9,583 nt of DNA from Prevotellaceae bacterium (lineage in GTDB: Bacteria; Bacteroidota; Bacteroidia; Bacteroidales; UBA932): positions 1 through 9,583 of the forward strand of contig JAITAP010000052.1 in the NCBI GenBank assembly GCA_031284065.1, written 5' to 3'. Numbering within the stretch: position 1 is the stretch's first letter; each line of letters starts with the position of its first letter. Positions 1 through 6,011 of this stretch are shown here, in pieces. Under the pieces are notes generated by a model. That model searched no databases and was not told the origin of the DNA. It saw only the letters and a list, made by a program, of their open reading frames with translations. The position numbers and the translations under genes are program-made.

Positions 1-479
1 GTAGAACCGCCCAGCGTATTTGCCGAAGTGATTTGCAGCCCCGCCACTTTGCCCGAAAGGTTGTTTGTGAAATTCAGCGACGGCGTCCGGCTCAATTCAT
101 CGCCGCTCACTTCCTGCACGCTGTAGCCGAGCGTTCCGCGCGCCCGCTTTTGCCCCAGCGCGGTAATAACCACCTCGTCGAGGGTTTTTGCGGCTTCCGT
201 CAACTGTGCATTCACCGTTGTACCGGCAACAGGTTTTTCTACGTCGGCATAGCCGATAAAAGAGAACACCAAGGTCGTGGCGTCTTCCGGCACGGTAAGC
301 GCATAGCGACCTTCGGCGTCGGTAACAGTAGTAATACGTTTACCTTTTACCGCTACGCTAGCGCCTTGCAACGGTTCGTTGCGTTCGTCGGTAACAGCGC
401 CGCTGATGCGCGACTGTCCCTGCAAGTAGCCTGTTGCTGCAAGCAACACGGCTAATAGTACTGATAATTTTCTTTTCAT
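1..479 (-). CDS. SusC/RagA-like TonB-dependent outer-membrane receptor, N-terminal part (runs off the window)
   Basis: The first 159 codons are visible, read leftwards from ATG at 479. Residues 1 to about 21 form a signal peptide (MKRK, a Leu/Ala core, then YLQGQ). Residues 24 to about 97 look like the carboxypeptidase-regulatory-like beta domain found at the start of SusC proteins (ISGAVTDERNEPLQGASV, then TDAEGRYAL and FSFIGYAD). A TonB-box-like segment LDEVVITALG is at 100-109. The plug begins after it (SGDELSRTPSLNF, then NLSGKVAGLQI). Family members are outer-membrane barrels of roughly 1000 residues that take up glycans, peptides or other large ligands using TonB energy, usually paired with a SusD-like lipoprotein. 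The partner gene would lie outside the window, and the substrate cannot be read from this fragment. Expression appears to be controlled by the attenuator-like leader just upstream. The protein family is secure; the specific role is unknown. Confidence 0.95.
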   Translation of the reverse strand, partial: MKRKLSVLLAVLLAATGYLQGQSRISGAVTDERNEPLQGASVAVKGKRITTVTDAEGRYALTVPEDATTLVFSFIGYADVEKPVAGTTVNAQLTEAAKTLDEVVITALGQKRARGTLGYSVQEVSGDELSRTPSLNFTNNLSGKVAGLQITSANTLGGS

Positions 480-518
480 AGTTTTAATAAAGTTATTGTT
501 TGTATTTATAAGTTGTTC

Positions 519-550
519 AAAAAAAAACGTCCGGCATTTCTGCCGGACGT
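519..550 (-). terminator. Intrinsic terminator in the leader of the SusC-like gene (attenuator)
   Basis: Perfect 10-bp inverted repeat: ACGTCCGGCA at 527-536 and TGCCGGACGT at 541-550, with a 4-nt loop. Read on the minus strand it is followed by a run of eight or nine T (519-527), which is a textbook intrinsic terminator. It sits 40 bases upstream of the receptor start codon and downstream of a promoter and short ORF on the same strand. It would therefore stop receptor mRNA unless relieved. On the plus strand the hairpin is followed by ATGTTTTAC, a much poorer U tract. Confidence 0.9.
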
Positions 551-574
551 ATGTTTTACTATGGTTGTACTACT

Positions 575-679
575 TTATAATATCCACAGAAAACCCCTCC
601 GGCAGCTATACCGACACATACACATGCTCATTCGCATGTTTCGTCCCGAAGAAGTTATTGCAGTATATCGTTTCATCAT
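575..679 (-). CDS. Met/Cys-rich leader peptide (34 aa)
   Basis: This short ORF begins about 18 bases after the -7 element and ends at TAA (577-575), 25 bases before the terminator hairpin. It starts MMKRYTAITS, contains the run MRMSMCMC at residues 15-22, and ends GFLWIL. It has six Met and three Cys in 34 residues, and four Met codons plus two Cys codons fall within 24 nt (637-614). The product is unlikely to be a functional protein. The arrangement matches leader peptides of ribosome-mediated attenuators, where scarcity of a charged tRNA stalls the ribosome on its repeated codons. Stalling at the first Met codons (637-623) would leave the antiterminator at 598-605 free; completing translation would mask it and allow termination. 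A second ATG at 676 is an equally possible start. That this ORF is translated is inference. Confidence 0.6.
   Translation of the reverse strand: MMKRYTAITSSGRNMRMSMCMCRYSCRRGFLWIL
598..605 (-). promoter_or_regulatory. Candidate antiterminator element
   Basis: On the minus strand CTGCCGGA (605-598) is perfectly complementary over 8 bases to TCCGGCAG (547-540), which is most of the 5' arm and first loop base of the terminator. Pairing of these two stretches would exclude the terminator hairpin. The upstream copy lies inside the leader-peptide reading frame, just after its Met/Cys codons, where a translating ribosome would mask it. The complementarity is directly visible; the switching function is inferred. 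Confidence 0.6.
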
Positions 680-696
680 TATTAAAAATTAACGGT

Positions 697-728
697 GCAA
701 AGGTAGGTGATATGCAAGGGGCAGGCAA
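697..728 (-). promoter_or_regulatory. Bacteroidetes-type promoter of the leader/SusC-like unit
   Basis: On the minus strand TTG (728-726) is separated by exactly 20 bases from TACCTTTGC (705-697), a full match to the Bacteroidetes -7 consensus TAnnTTTGC. The inferred transcript start is near 690, giving a leader of roughly 210 bases before the receptor ATG at 479. A palindrome (727-746) overlaps the -33 element. Confidence 0.8.
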
Positions 729-746
729 TACCATTAAAATGGTATT
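727..746. promoter_or_regulatory. 20-bp palindrome overlapping the -33 element (candidate operator)
   Basis: AATACCATT (727-735) and AATGGTATT (738-746) are perfect 9-bp inverted arms around a central AA. The left arm overlaps the -33 TTG (726-728) of the leader promoter. A compact, AT-rich, perfect dyad at this place is typical of a binding site for a dimeric regulator. No T tract follows it on either strand, so it is not a convincing terminator. The bound protein is unknown. Confidence 0.5.
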
Positions 747-821
747 TTGCATAAACGCCCGAAGGAACAGGCCTGGCAAGGGCTTTGGCTCGGGGGCAAC
801 GCATAAGCATATCCAAAAAAC

Positions 822-846
822 AAAAAAACCTTTCATTTCCGAAAGG
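822..846 (-). terminator. Intrinsic terminator of tRNA-Gly
   Basis: On the minus strand CCTTTC (846-841) and GAAAGG (834-829) form a 6-bp stem with a 6-nt loop, followed by seven T (828-822). It lies 37 bases downstream of the tRNA-Gly 3' end, in the right orientation to end that transcript and to insulate the leader promoter from it. Confidence 0.75.
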
Positions 847-882
847 CTTTAATATAACAGCTTTTTATTGCTGTTTCTTTTG

Positions 883-955
883 AGCGGGAAACGAGGCTCG
901 AACTCGCGACCCTCAGCTTGGGAAGCTGATGCTCTACCAACTGAGCTATTCCCGC
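883..955 (-). tRNA. tRNA-Gly (anticodon CCC)
   Basis: All tRNA arms fold. The acceptor is GCGGGAA with TTCCCGC (7 bp). The D arm is GCTC/GAGC around AGTTGGTA. The anticodon stem TCAGC/GCTGA carries the 7-nt loop TTCCCAA, giving anticodon CCC at 922-920, which reads the glycine codon GGG. The T arm has the loop TTCGAGC, and its stem has one G-T wobble. The discriminator base is T. CCA is not encoded and must be added after transcription. A -7 element lies 27 bases upstream and a terminator follows. Confidence 0.95.
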
Positions 956-981
956 GTAAAATCTTTTTTCTAAAAAGCGCT

Positions 982-990
982 GCAAAGATA
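982..990 (-). promoter_or_regulatory. -7 element of the tRNA-Gly promoter
   Basis: TATCTTTGC on the minus strand (990-982) is a full match to the Bacteroidetes -7 consensus TAnnTTTGC, 27 bases before the tRNA 5' end. No TTG occurs at the 20-base spacing, so the -33 element is weak or absent. Confidence 0.6.
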
Positions 991-1092
991 CATGAAAAAT
1001 TTGAATTTTTTGCACCGGCGTGTTGCATTAGACGGAAAAGCAGGCGCACCAAGCGTTTGAACAGGCAGCAATGAAAATAAGAAAATTATCTA

Positions 1093-1101
1093 TAAATTTG
1101 C
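1093..1101 (+). promoter_or_regulatory. Candidate -7 element for the FAD/Fe-S oxidoreductase gene
   Basis: TAAATTTGC matches TAnnTTTGC and lies 81 bases before the ATG at 1183. No TTG occurs at the usual 20-base spacing. The inferred 5' leader contains a short inverted repeat, CTGCGCAA (1120-1127) with TTGCGTAG (1142-1149), having one wobble. Its role is unknown. Confidence 0.4.
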
Positions 1102-1182
1102 AACCTGAAAGTAGTGAATCTGCGCAAGGATGATTTTTTCTTTGCGTAGGTCAAATAACTGTTAAACCTGATTTGAAGAACC

Positions 1183-4068
1183 ATGAACAGTAAACAACAA
1201 ACAGCGGGCAAGCCGCACCGCACAGCGTCCCCGGCTTCGGGGAAAGTAGGGGAGGGGAGCGTTGGCGGGCTTTTTTACCGCCGGCTGTCGCAGATTATCC
1301 CCGAAGAACGATTGATTACCGACCCTCTGCGACTCTTAGCTTTCGGCACAGACGCCGGATTTTACCGGTTAGTACCGAAAGTCGTTGTCCTCTCCCATAC
1401 GGAAGAGGAGGTGGTCAGCGTCATACGCCTGTGCAGCGAGATGAATGTCCCGCTGACTTTCCGGGCGGCGGGCACTAGCCTGTCGGGGCAGGCTATTTCC
1501 GATTCCGTGCTGCTGGTGGCTTCCAACCGGTGGACGCATTATACTGTTTTGGACGAAGGGCGGAAAATCCGCCTGCAGCCCGGCATCACCGGCGCGTACG
1601 CCAACCGGCTGCTGGCGTCCTGCGGACGGAAGATAGGTCCTGATCCGGCGTCTATCAATGCGGCGATGATTGGCGGCATTGCTGCCAACAACGCCAGCGG
1701 AATGTGCTGCGGTACGTCGCAAAATTCGTACAAGACCGTTGCCGACATCCGCCTTGTTTTCTACGACGGAACTATCCTCGACACCGCCGACCCCGCCAGC
1801 GCCGCCGTGTTCTGCGAAACACATTCAGGCATGATTTGCGAGATAGAACAACTGCGGGACGAAGTCGCCGCCGACCCCGTGCTGACGGAACGGATAAAAC
1901 GGAAATACAAGATAAAAAATACCACCGGCTACAGCCTGAATGCCCTGGTTGATTATTTCGACCCGATAGATATTATCAAGCACCTGATGATTGGCTCGGA
2001 AGGCACGCTGGCGTTCATCTCCGACATCACCTACCATACGGTAGTTGCAGAAAAATATAAAGCCTGCGCCTTAATGGTGTTTGCCACTATCGAACAGGCC
2101 TGCGAGGTAGTGCCGGTGTTGAAGACCTGTCCGGTGGCGGCCGTTGAGCTGCTTGACAGGGAGTCGATGCGTTCGGTAGAGGGCGACCCTGACGCACCCG
2201 ATTATTTCCATACTTTGCCGGAAACAGCCTGCTCGCTGTTAGTCGAAATCCAAAGCAATGACGCCGGCGAGCTGGCGCGGAAAGAAGCAGCGGTGCGCCA
2301 AGCCGTGCCGGTAACGCAGGCTATCCAGCCCTATGCTTTTACTTCCGAACCGAAGACCTATAACTTCAACTGGAAAGCGCGCAAAGGCCTGCTGCCCTCG
2401 GTGGGCGGGCTGCGCAAGCCGGGTACGACCTGCCTGATTGAAGACGTGGCATTCCCTATCCACCGTCTGGCGGAAGCCTGTATTGCCCTGAAAGAGCTGT
2501 TCGCCAAGCTGGGCTACGCCGACGCCGTGTTGTTCGGCCATGCGCTGGAAGGCAATTTCCACATGGTCTTTTCGCAGGATTTCTCTACGCCGGCCGAAGT
2601 GGAACGCTATGCCCGCCTGATGGACGAGCTGGCGGACATTGTCGTCCACCGCTTCGACGGCTCGCTGAAAGCCGAACACGGCACTGGCCGCAACATGGCG
2701 CCCTACGTTGAAAAAGAATGGGGCGAAACCGCTTACCGCATCATGCGCCGCATCAAACGGCTCTTTGACCCGCAGCAGCTCGTCAATCCGGGCGTGCTTA
2801 TCAATGCAAACCCGCATGCCCACCTGGAAAACCTCAAGCCGCTACCCCTCACGCGGACATTAGTCGATAAATGCACCGAGTGCGGTTTCTGCGAACCGGT
2901 ATGCCCCTCGCGCAACCTGACGCTCACGCCCCGCAAACGCATTGTCGCCTACCGCGAACTCTGCCGCCTGCGGGACAGCGGGCAGCCGCTCGGCAAATAT
3001 TACAGGGAATTTATTTCACGGTTTGATTATTTCGGTGAAAAAACCTGCGCCACCGACGGCCTTTGCGAACGCGAGTGTCCCGTGAACATCAACACCGGCA
3101 AGCTGATTAAGGAACTCCGCACAGCGCAGGCGGGCGTATGGAGTCGCCGGATAGCCGCACAAATAGCCGCTCACATGGACGTGCTGACAGCCACGTTGCG
3201 GTGGATGTTAAAAATCCCGCATGCTATCGGGAAAATTTCCGGCTACCCGTTCATAGAATTTTGCATGCGCACCCTGCACCGCCTTTCCGGTAAACGTTTC
3301 CCGCTGTGGACGCGCTACACGCCCACCGGCGCTCGCCGGATAACCGCCGTTGCGAAACCCGCTCCCGCCGGCGTTCCCGAGGTAGTCTATTTCCCCTCGT
3401 GCATCAACCGCGCTATGGGAACATCGCCCGATTACGGAAAGCAACAGGCATTAACCGCCAAAACCGCTAGCCTGTTAGAGAAAGCCGGCTACCACATCCG
3501 CTACCCGCGCGCCATGGACAAACTCTGCTGCGGCATGGCTTTCGACAGCAAAGGCTTTAAGGAACAAGGCCTGCAAAAAGCATCCGAATTGGAAAAAGCA
3601 TTACTGGAAGCCAGCGACCACGGCCGCATCCCCATTCTCTGTGATATGAGCCCCTGCCTTTACCGGATGCAGGAAACGCTGGACAAACGGCTGGAACTGC
3701 ACGAGCCGGTATCTTTCATTTTGCATTACCTGAAAGACCGCCTGACATTCGTCAAGCTGCCCTTGCGCGTGGCGGTACACAGCACTTGCAGCAACACCAA
3801 GATGAACCGCGCCGCCGACCTGGTTGCGCTGGCGTCCCTCTGCGCCGAAGAAGTGATAGCGCCGGATGTTACCTGCTGTGCATGGGCTGGCGACCGCGGC
3901 TTTTTCTTCCCGGAACTCAACCGCGCCGCTTTGGAAACGTTGCCGGAACAGGTCAGGGGCGTTGCTGCCGGCTACAGCACCAGCCGCACCTGCGAGATAG
4001 GGCTCTCCATGATTACCGGCGTTTCTTACCAGTCGATTATCTACCTCGTGGATAAAGCAACATCCTAA
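1183..4068 (+). CDS. FAD- and Fe-S-binding 2-hydroxyacid dehydrogenase (Dld-II/YdiJ-like)
   Basis: A three-part 961-residue flavoenzyme. Residues about 50-290 are the FAD-binding (PCMH) fold, with RAAGTSLSGQ at 94-103 and GGIAANNASG at 164-173. Residues about 290-545 are the FAD-oxidase C domain, with GHALEGNFH at 452-460 and EHGTGRN at 498-504, the usual metal and substrate site. Next come two ferredoxin-like motifs: C564, C567, C570, C574 and then C622, C628, C632. The C-terminal half has two cysteine-rich CCG-type domains (CCGMAF at 782, PSC at 738-740, CCAWAGDRGF at 898). The family oxidises D-2-hydroxyacids such as D-lactate, glycolate or D-2-hydroxyglutarate and passes electrons through the clusters to a membrane acceptor. 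The exact substrate cannot be chosen from sequence. No signal peptide is evident. The first 28 or so residues are low-complexity and appear to lie outside the conserved fold. No alternative start exists before Met87. The gene stands alone. Confidence 0.93.
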   Translation: MNSKQQTAGKPHRTASPASGKVGEGSVGGLFYRRLSQIIPEERLITDPLRLLAFGTDAGFYRLVPKVVVLSHTEEEVVSVIRLCSEMNVPLTFRAAGTSLSGQAISDSVLLVASNRWTHYTVLDEGRKIRLQPGITGAYANRLLASCGRKIGPDPASINAAMIGGIAANNASGMCCGTSQNSYKTVADIRLVFYDGTILDTADPASAAVFCETHSGMICEIEQLRDEVAADPVLTERIKRKYKIKNTTGYSLNALVDYFDPIDIIKHLMIGSEGTLAFISDITYHTVVAEKYKACALMVFATIEQACEVVPVLKTCPVAAVELLDRESMRSVEGDPDAPDYFHTLPETACSLLVEIQSNDAGELARKEAAVRQAVPVTQAIQPYAFTSEPKTYNFNWKARKGLLPSVGGLRKPGTTCLIEDVAFPIHRLAEACIALKELFAKLGYADAVLFGHALEGNFHMVFSQDFSTPAEVERYARLMDELADIVVHRFDGSLKAEHGTGRNMAPYVEKEWGETAYRIMRRIKRLFDPQQLVNPGVLINANPHAHLENLKPLPLTRTLVDKCTECGFCEPVCPSRNLTLTPRKRIVAYRELCRLRDSGQPLGKYYREFISRFDYFGEKTCATDGLCERECPVNINTGKLIKELRTAQAGVWSRRIAAQIAAHMDVLTATLRWMLKIPHAIGKISGYPFIEFCMRTLHRLSGKRFPLWTRYTPTGARRITAVAKPAPAGVPEVVYFPSCINRAMGTSPDYGKQQALTAKTASLLEKAGYHIRYPRAMDKLCCGMAFDSKGFKEQGLQKASELEKALLEASDHGRIPILCDMSPCLYRMQETLDKRLELHEPVSFILHYLKDRLTFVKLPLRVAVHSTCSNTKMNRAADLVALASLCAEEVIAPDVTCCAWAGDRGFFFPELNRAALETLPEQVRGVAAGYSTSRTCEIGLSMITGVSYQSIIYLVDKATS

Positions 4069-4132
4069 TGTGATTAATTATTTAATGTGATTAATGTGAT
4101 TAATTTAATGTGCTAATGTGATGATGTGATGA
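4067..4132. repeat. Degenerate TTAATGTGA tandem repeat after the oxidoreductase gene
   Basis: Right after the stop codon the sequence is made of imperfect copies of TTAATGTGA and TAATGTGAT with 4 to 12-base offsets (for example AATGTGATTAATGTGATTAA, then AATGTGATGATGTGATGA). It is noncoding and AT-rich, and looks like slippage-generated repeat DNA. Confidence 0.75.
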
Positions 4133-4164
4133 AGACTAAACCCGAAAATTATCCGGCGTCAGCC

Positions 4165-4196
4165 AATTCATAATCCATAATTCATAATCCATAATT
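4165..4196. repeat. 14-bp perfect direct repeat, two copies plus AATT
   Basis: AATTCATAATCCAT occurs at 4165-4178 and again, immediately adjacent, at 4179-4192. It is followed by a partial third copy, AATT. It lies between the degenerate TTAATGTGA repeats and the bidirectional terminator. Confidence 0.85.
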
Positions 4197-4222
4197 AAAA
4201 AAGAGGCTGACGCCTCTTTTTT
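4197..4222. terminator. Bidirectional intrinsic terminator
   Basis: AAAAAAGAGGC (4197-4207) pairs with GCCTCTTTTTT (4212-4222) around the tetraloop TGAC. The A run on one side and T run on the other give a U tract in both directions. It ends the plus-strand oxidoreductase transcript and the convergent tRNA-Val transcript, which stops 7 bases away. No other terminator was seen after the FAD-dependent dehydrogenase gene, so its transcript may also read through tRNA-Val to this point. Confidence 0.9.
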
Positions 4223-4228
4223 TTGTTG

Positions 4229-4303
4229 TGGGAGCTGAGGGATTCGAACCCCCGACCCTCTGCTTGTAAGGCAGATGCTCTAAACCAGCTGAGCTAAGCT
4301 CCC
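4229..4303 (-). tRNA. tRNA-Val (anticodon TAC)
   Basis: Complete cloverleaf of 75 nt. The acceptor is GGGAGCT with AGCTCCC. The D arm is GCTC/GAGC. The anticodon stem TCTGC/GCAGA has the loop CTTACAA, giving anticodon TAC at 4268-4266, which reads GTA and related valine codons. The T arm GGGGG/CCCTC has the loop TTCGAAT. The discriminator is A, and CCA is not encoded. It has its own consensus promoter and ends beside the bidirectional terminator. Confidence 0.96.
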
Positions 4304-4337
4304 CCTGAAAAAAATTATTCCTCTCTCAAAACAGTGG

Positions 4338-4370
4338 GCAAAGGTAGCATATTTCTTTTTTTACTCCAAA
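4338..4370 (-). promoter_or_regulatory. Bacteroidetes-type promoter of tRNA-Val
   Basis: TTTG (4370-4367), a 20-base spacer, then TACCTTTGC (4346-4338) on the minus strand matches the full Bacteroidetes consensus with no mismatch. The -7 element lies 34 bases before the tRNA 5' end. Confidence 0.85.
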
Positions 4371-4425
4371 CATTTTTGAGAAATATTTATATTTTTCCCT
4401 CATTTTTTCCATATCTCCCTTGCTA

Positions 4426-5997
4426 TCACGCCCGTAAAACCGCCTGATATTTTTCTGCAATTCGCTCTGCGCAGCTCGCGCCGTCAACGGCGGACGAGGT
4501 GATGCCTCCGGCGTAGCCTGCGCCCTCGCCGCAGGGGTAGAGGTTGGCTACCTGAACGTGCTGCAACGTTTGCGCGTCGCGGGGTATGCGCACGGGCGAC
4601 GAGGTGCGCGATTCAACCGCCAGCAGCATGGCCTCGCTCGTGAGGTATCCCCGCATTTTTTTGCCAAACTCCCGAAACGCCTGACGCAGCGACCGGCTCA
4701 CAAATTCGGGCAAAAGCGCGTGCAGCGGCGCAGAGGTTACCCCCGGAATGTAGGAGGTTTTGCCAAGCGACGAGGACGCTCTGCCGTCCACAAAGTCGGT
4801 TAGCCGCTGCGCAGGCGCGGCCTGCGCAGCGCCGCCTGCGGCAAACGCCGCCCGCTCTGCCTCCTGACGGAAGCGCAAGCCCGCAAGCGCGCCAAACGCT
4901 TCGTACCGCGCGTAGTCGGCAAGGTTCACCTGCGCAACAATGCCCGCGTTGGCGTAGGGCGAGCTGCGCTGCGAGTTGGACATGCCGTTTACCACCAGCT
5001 CGCCGGGCGCGGTTGCCGCCGGCACAATTATTCCGCCCGGACACATGCAAAACGAAAACACGCCTCTGCCCTGCACCTGCGCCGCCACGCTGTAGGCGGC
5101 AGCCGGCAGCAACGGCGAGTAGCCTTTGGCGTGGTACTGTACTTCGTTGATGAGCGCCTGCGGGTGCTCCACGCGCACGCCCAGCGCAAAGGGTTTTGGC
5201 TCGAGCGTCCATTTTTGCGCCTCAAACAGCTCGTAAATATCGCAGGCGGAATGGCCGGTTGCCAACACCACCGCCACGCCCTCGTAGCGCGCTCCGCGCT
5301 CGTCGGTTACCCCGCAGGCGGCGCCGTTTTTTACCGCAATGCCGGTGATGCGCGCGCCAAAGTGGTACTCGCCGCCGCAGCCGCAAATGGTTTCGCGAAT
5401 ATTGGCAACTATGCCCGGCAGCTTGTCCGTGCCAATGTGCGGATGCGCGTCCACCAGAATGTCGGGGTTAGCGCCGTGCTGCGCCAGCTGCTGCAAGATA
5501 TGCGCAACGTTGCCGCGCTTGTGGGAGCGGGTGTAGAGCTTGCCGTCGGAGAAAGCTCCGGCGCCGCCCTCGCCAAAGCAGTAGTTGGAGTTTGGGTTGA
5601 CTGTCCGCTCGCGCGTGAGCTTGGCAATATCGCGCTTGCGCTCCCTTACGTCGTGTCCACGCTCCAGAATTACCGGCTTCAAGCCTTTTTCGAGTAGCCG
5701 CAACGCAGCAAAAAGCCCCGCAGGGCCTGCGCCGACAATAATTACCGGCGGCCTGCCTGCTACATTTTTGTAATCGAAGCGCACGGGCGGGTTGAGAGGC
5801 TGTTCGCCGCTTTCGTAAACGTTGAGCTTGAGCTGTAGCAAGGCTTTTCCCCGCCGCGCATCAACCGAACGGCGCACGAGCTGCACCGCCCCAACGTCGC
5901 CCTCCGCAAGGTGCAGAGCCTGCGCCGCTGCCTGCCTGAGGCTGTCGGGGTTGGCGGCTATATCGGGGGGGATGGCTATATCAATGGTGTAGGGCAT
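4426..5997 (-). CDS. COG2509-type FAD-dependent dehydrogenase of unknown substrate
   Basis: 523 residues, cytoplasmic by composition, with no signal peptide. Residues 1 to about 75 form the small N-terminal domain typical of this family, with the VRRSVDARRG segment at 41-50. The Rossmann FAD-binding site is VIIVGAGPAG at 85-94, with the ribose-binding Glu at 112 in ILERG. Further conserved blocks are the Cys-containing CFGEGGAGAFSDGKL (140-154), VVLATGHSACD (243-253), FSFCMCPGG (314-322), VESRTSSPVR (461-470) and the terminal FAD motif YPCGEGAGYAGGITSSAVDG (487-506). The family is widespread, but no reaction is established that I know of, so no substrate is assigned. The start is 14 bases after the stop of the sugar-transporter gene, so the two are probably co-transcribed. 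The long open frames on the opposite strand are shadows produced by its GC-rich, Ala/Gly-rich codons. Confidence 0.92.
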   Translation of the reverse strand: MPYTIDIAIPPDIAANPDSLRQAAAQALHLAEGDVGAVQLVRRSVDARRGKALLQLKLNVYESGEQPLNPPVRFDYKNVAGRPPVIIVGAGPAGLFAALRLLEKGLKPVILERGHDVRERKRDIAKLTRERTVNPNSNYCFGEGGAGAFSDGKLYTRSHKRGNVAHILQQLAQHGANPDILVDAHPHIGTDKLPGIVANIRETICGCGGEYHFGARITGIAVKNGAACGVTDERGARYEGVAVVLATGHSACDIYELFEAQKWTLEPKPFALGVRVEHPQALINEVQYHAKGYSPLLPAAAYSVAAQVQGRGVFSFCMCPGGIIVPAATAPGELVVNGMSNSQRSSPYANAGIVAQVNLADYARYEAFGALAGLRFRQEAERAAFAAGGAAQAAPAQRLTDFVDGRASSSLGKTSYIPGVTSAPLHALLPEFVSRSLRQAFREFGKKMRGYLTSEAMLLAVESRTSSPVRIPRDAQTLQHVQVANLYPCGEGAGYAGGITSSAVDGASCAERIAEKYQAVLRA

Positions 5998-6011
5998 TGG
6001 CTTTCGTAGCT

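Noticed and set aside
33..455. 140-codon plus-strand ORF opposite the receptor gene
   Set aside because: It is antisense to a clear SusC-like reading frame and is explained as a codon shadow.
527..550. The terminator hairpin as a plus-strand terminator
   Set aside because: The plus-strand side has only a broken T tract, and no plus-strand gene precedes it.
606..836. 76-codon minus-strand ORF in the SusC upstream region
   Set aside because: It overlaps the promoter, the palindrome and the leader peptide in another frame, and its end is a mere continuation through noncoding DNA. It has no recognisable domain.
496..852. 118-codon plus-strand ORF
   Set aside because: It runs through a terminator, a promoter and an intergenic region on the opposite strand. 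Its composition is not protein-like and it shows no family motif.
4613..5212. 199-codon ORF in another frame of the dehydrogenase gene
   Set aside because: It is Arg/Ala/Gly-rich shadow coding caused by high GC. The overlapping frame carries all FAD motifs.
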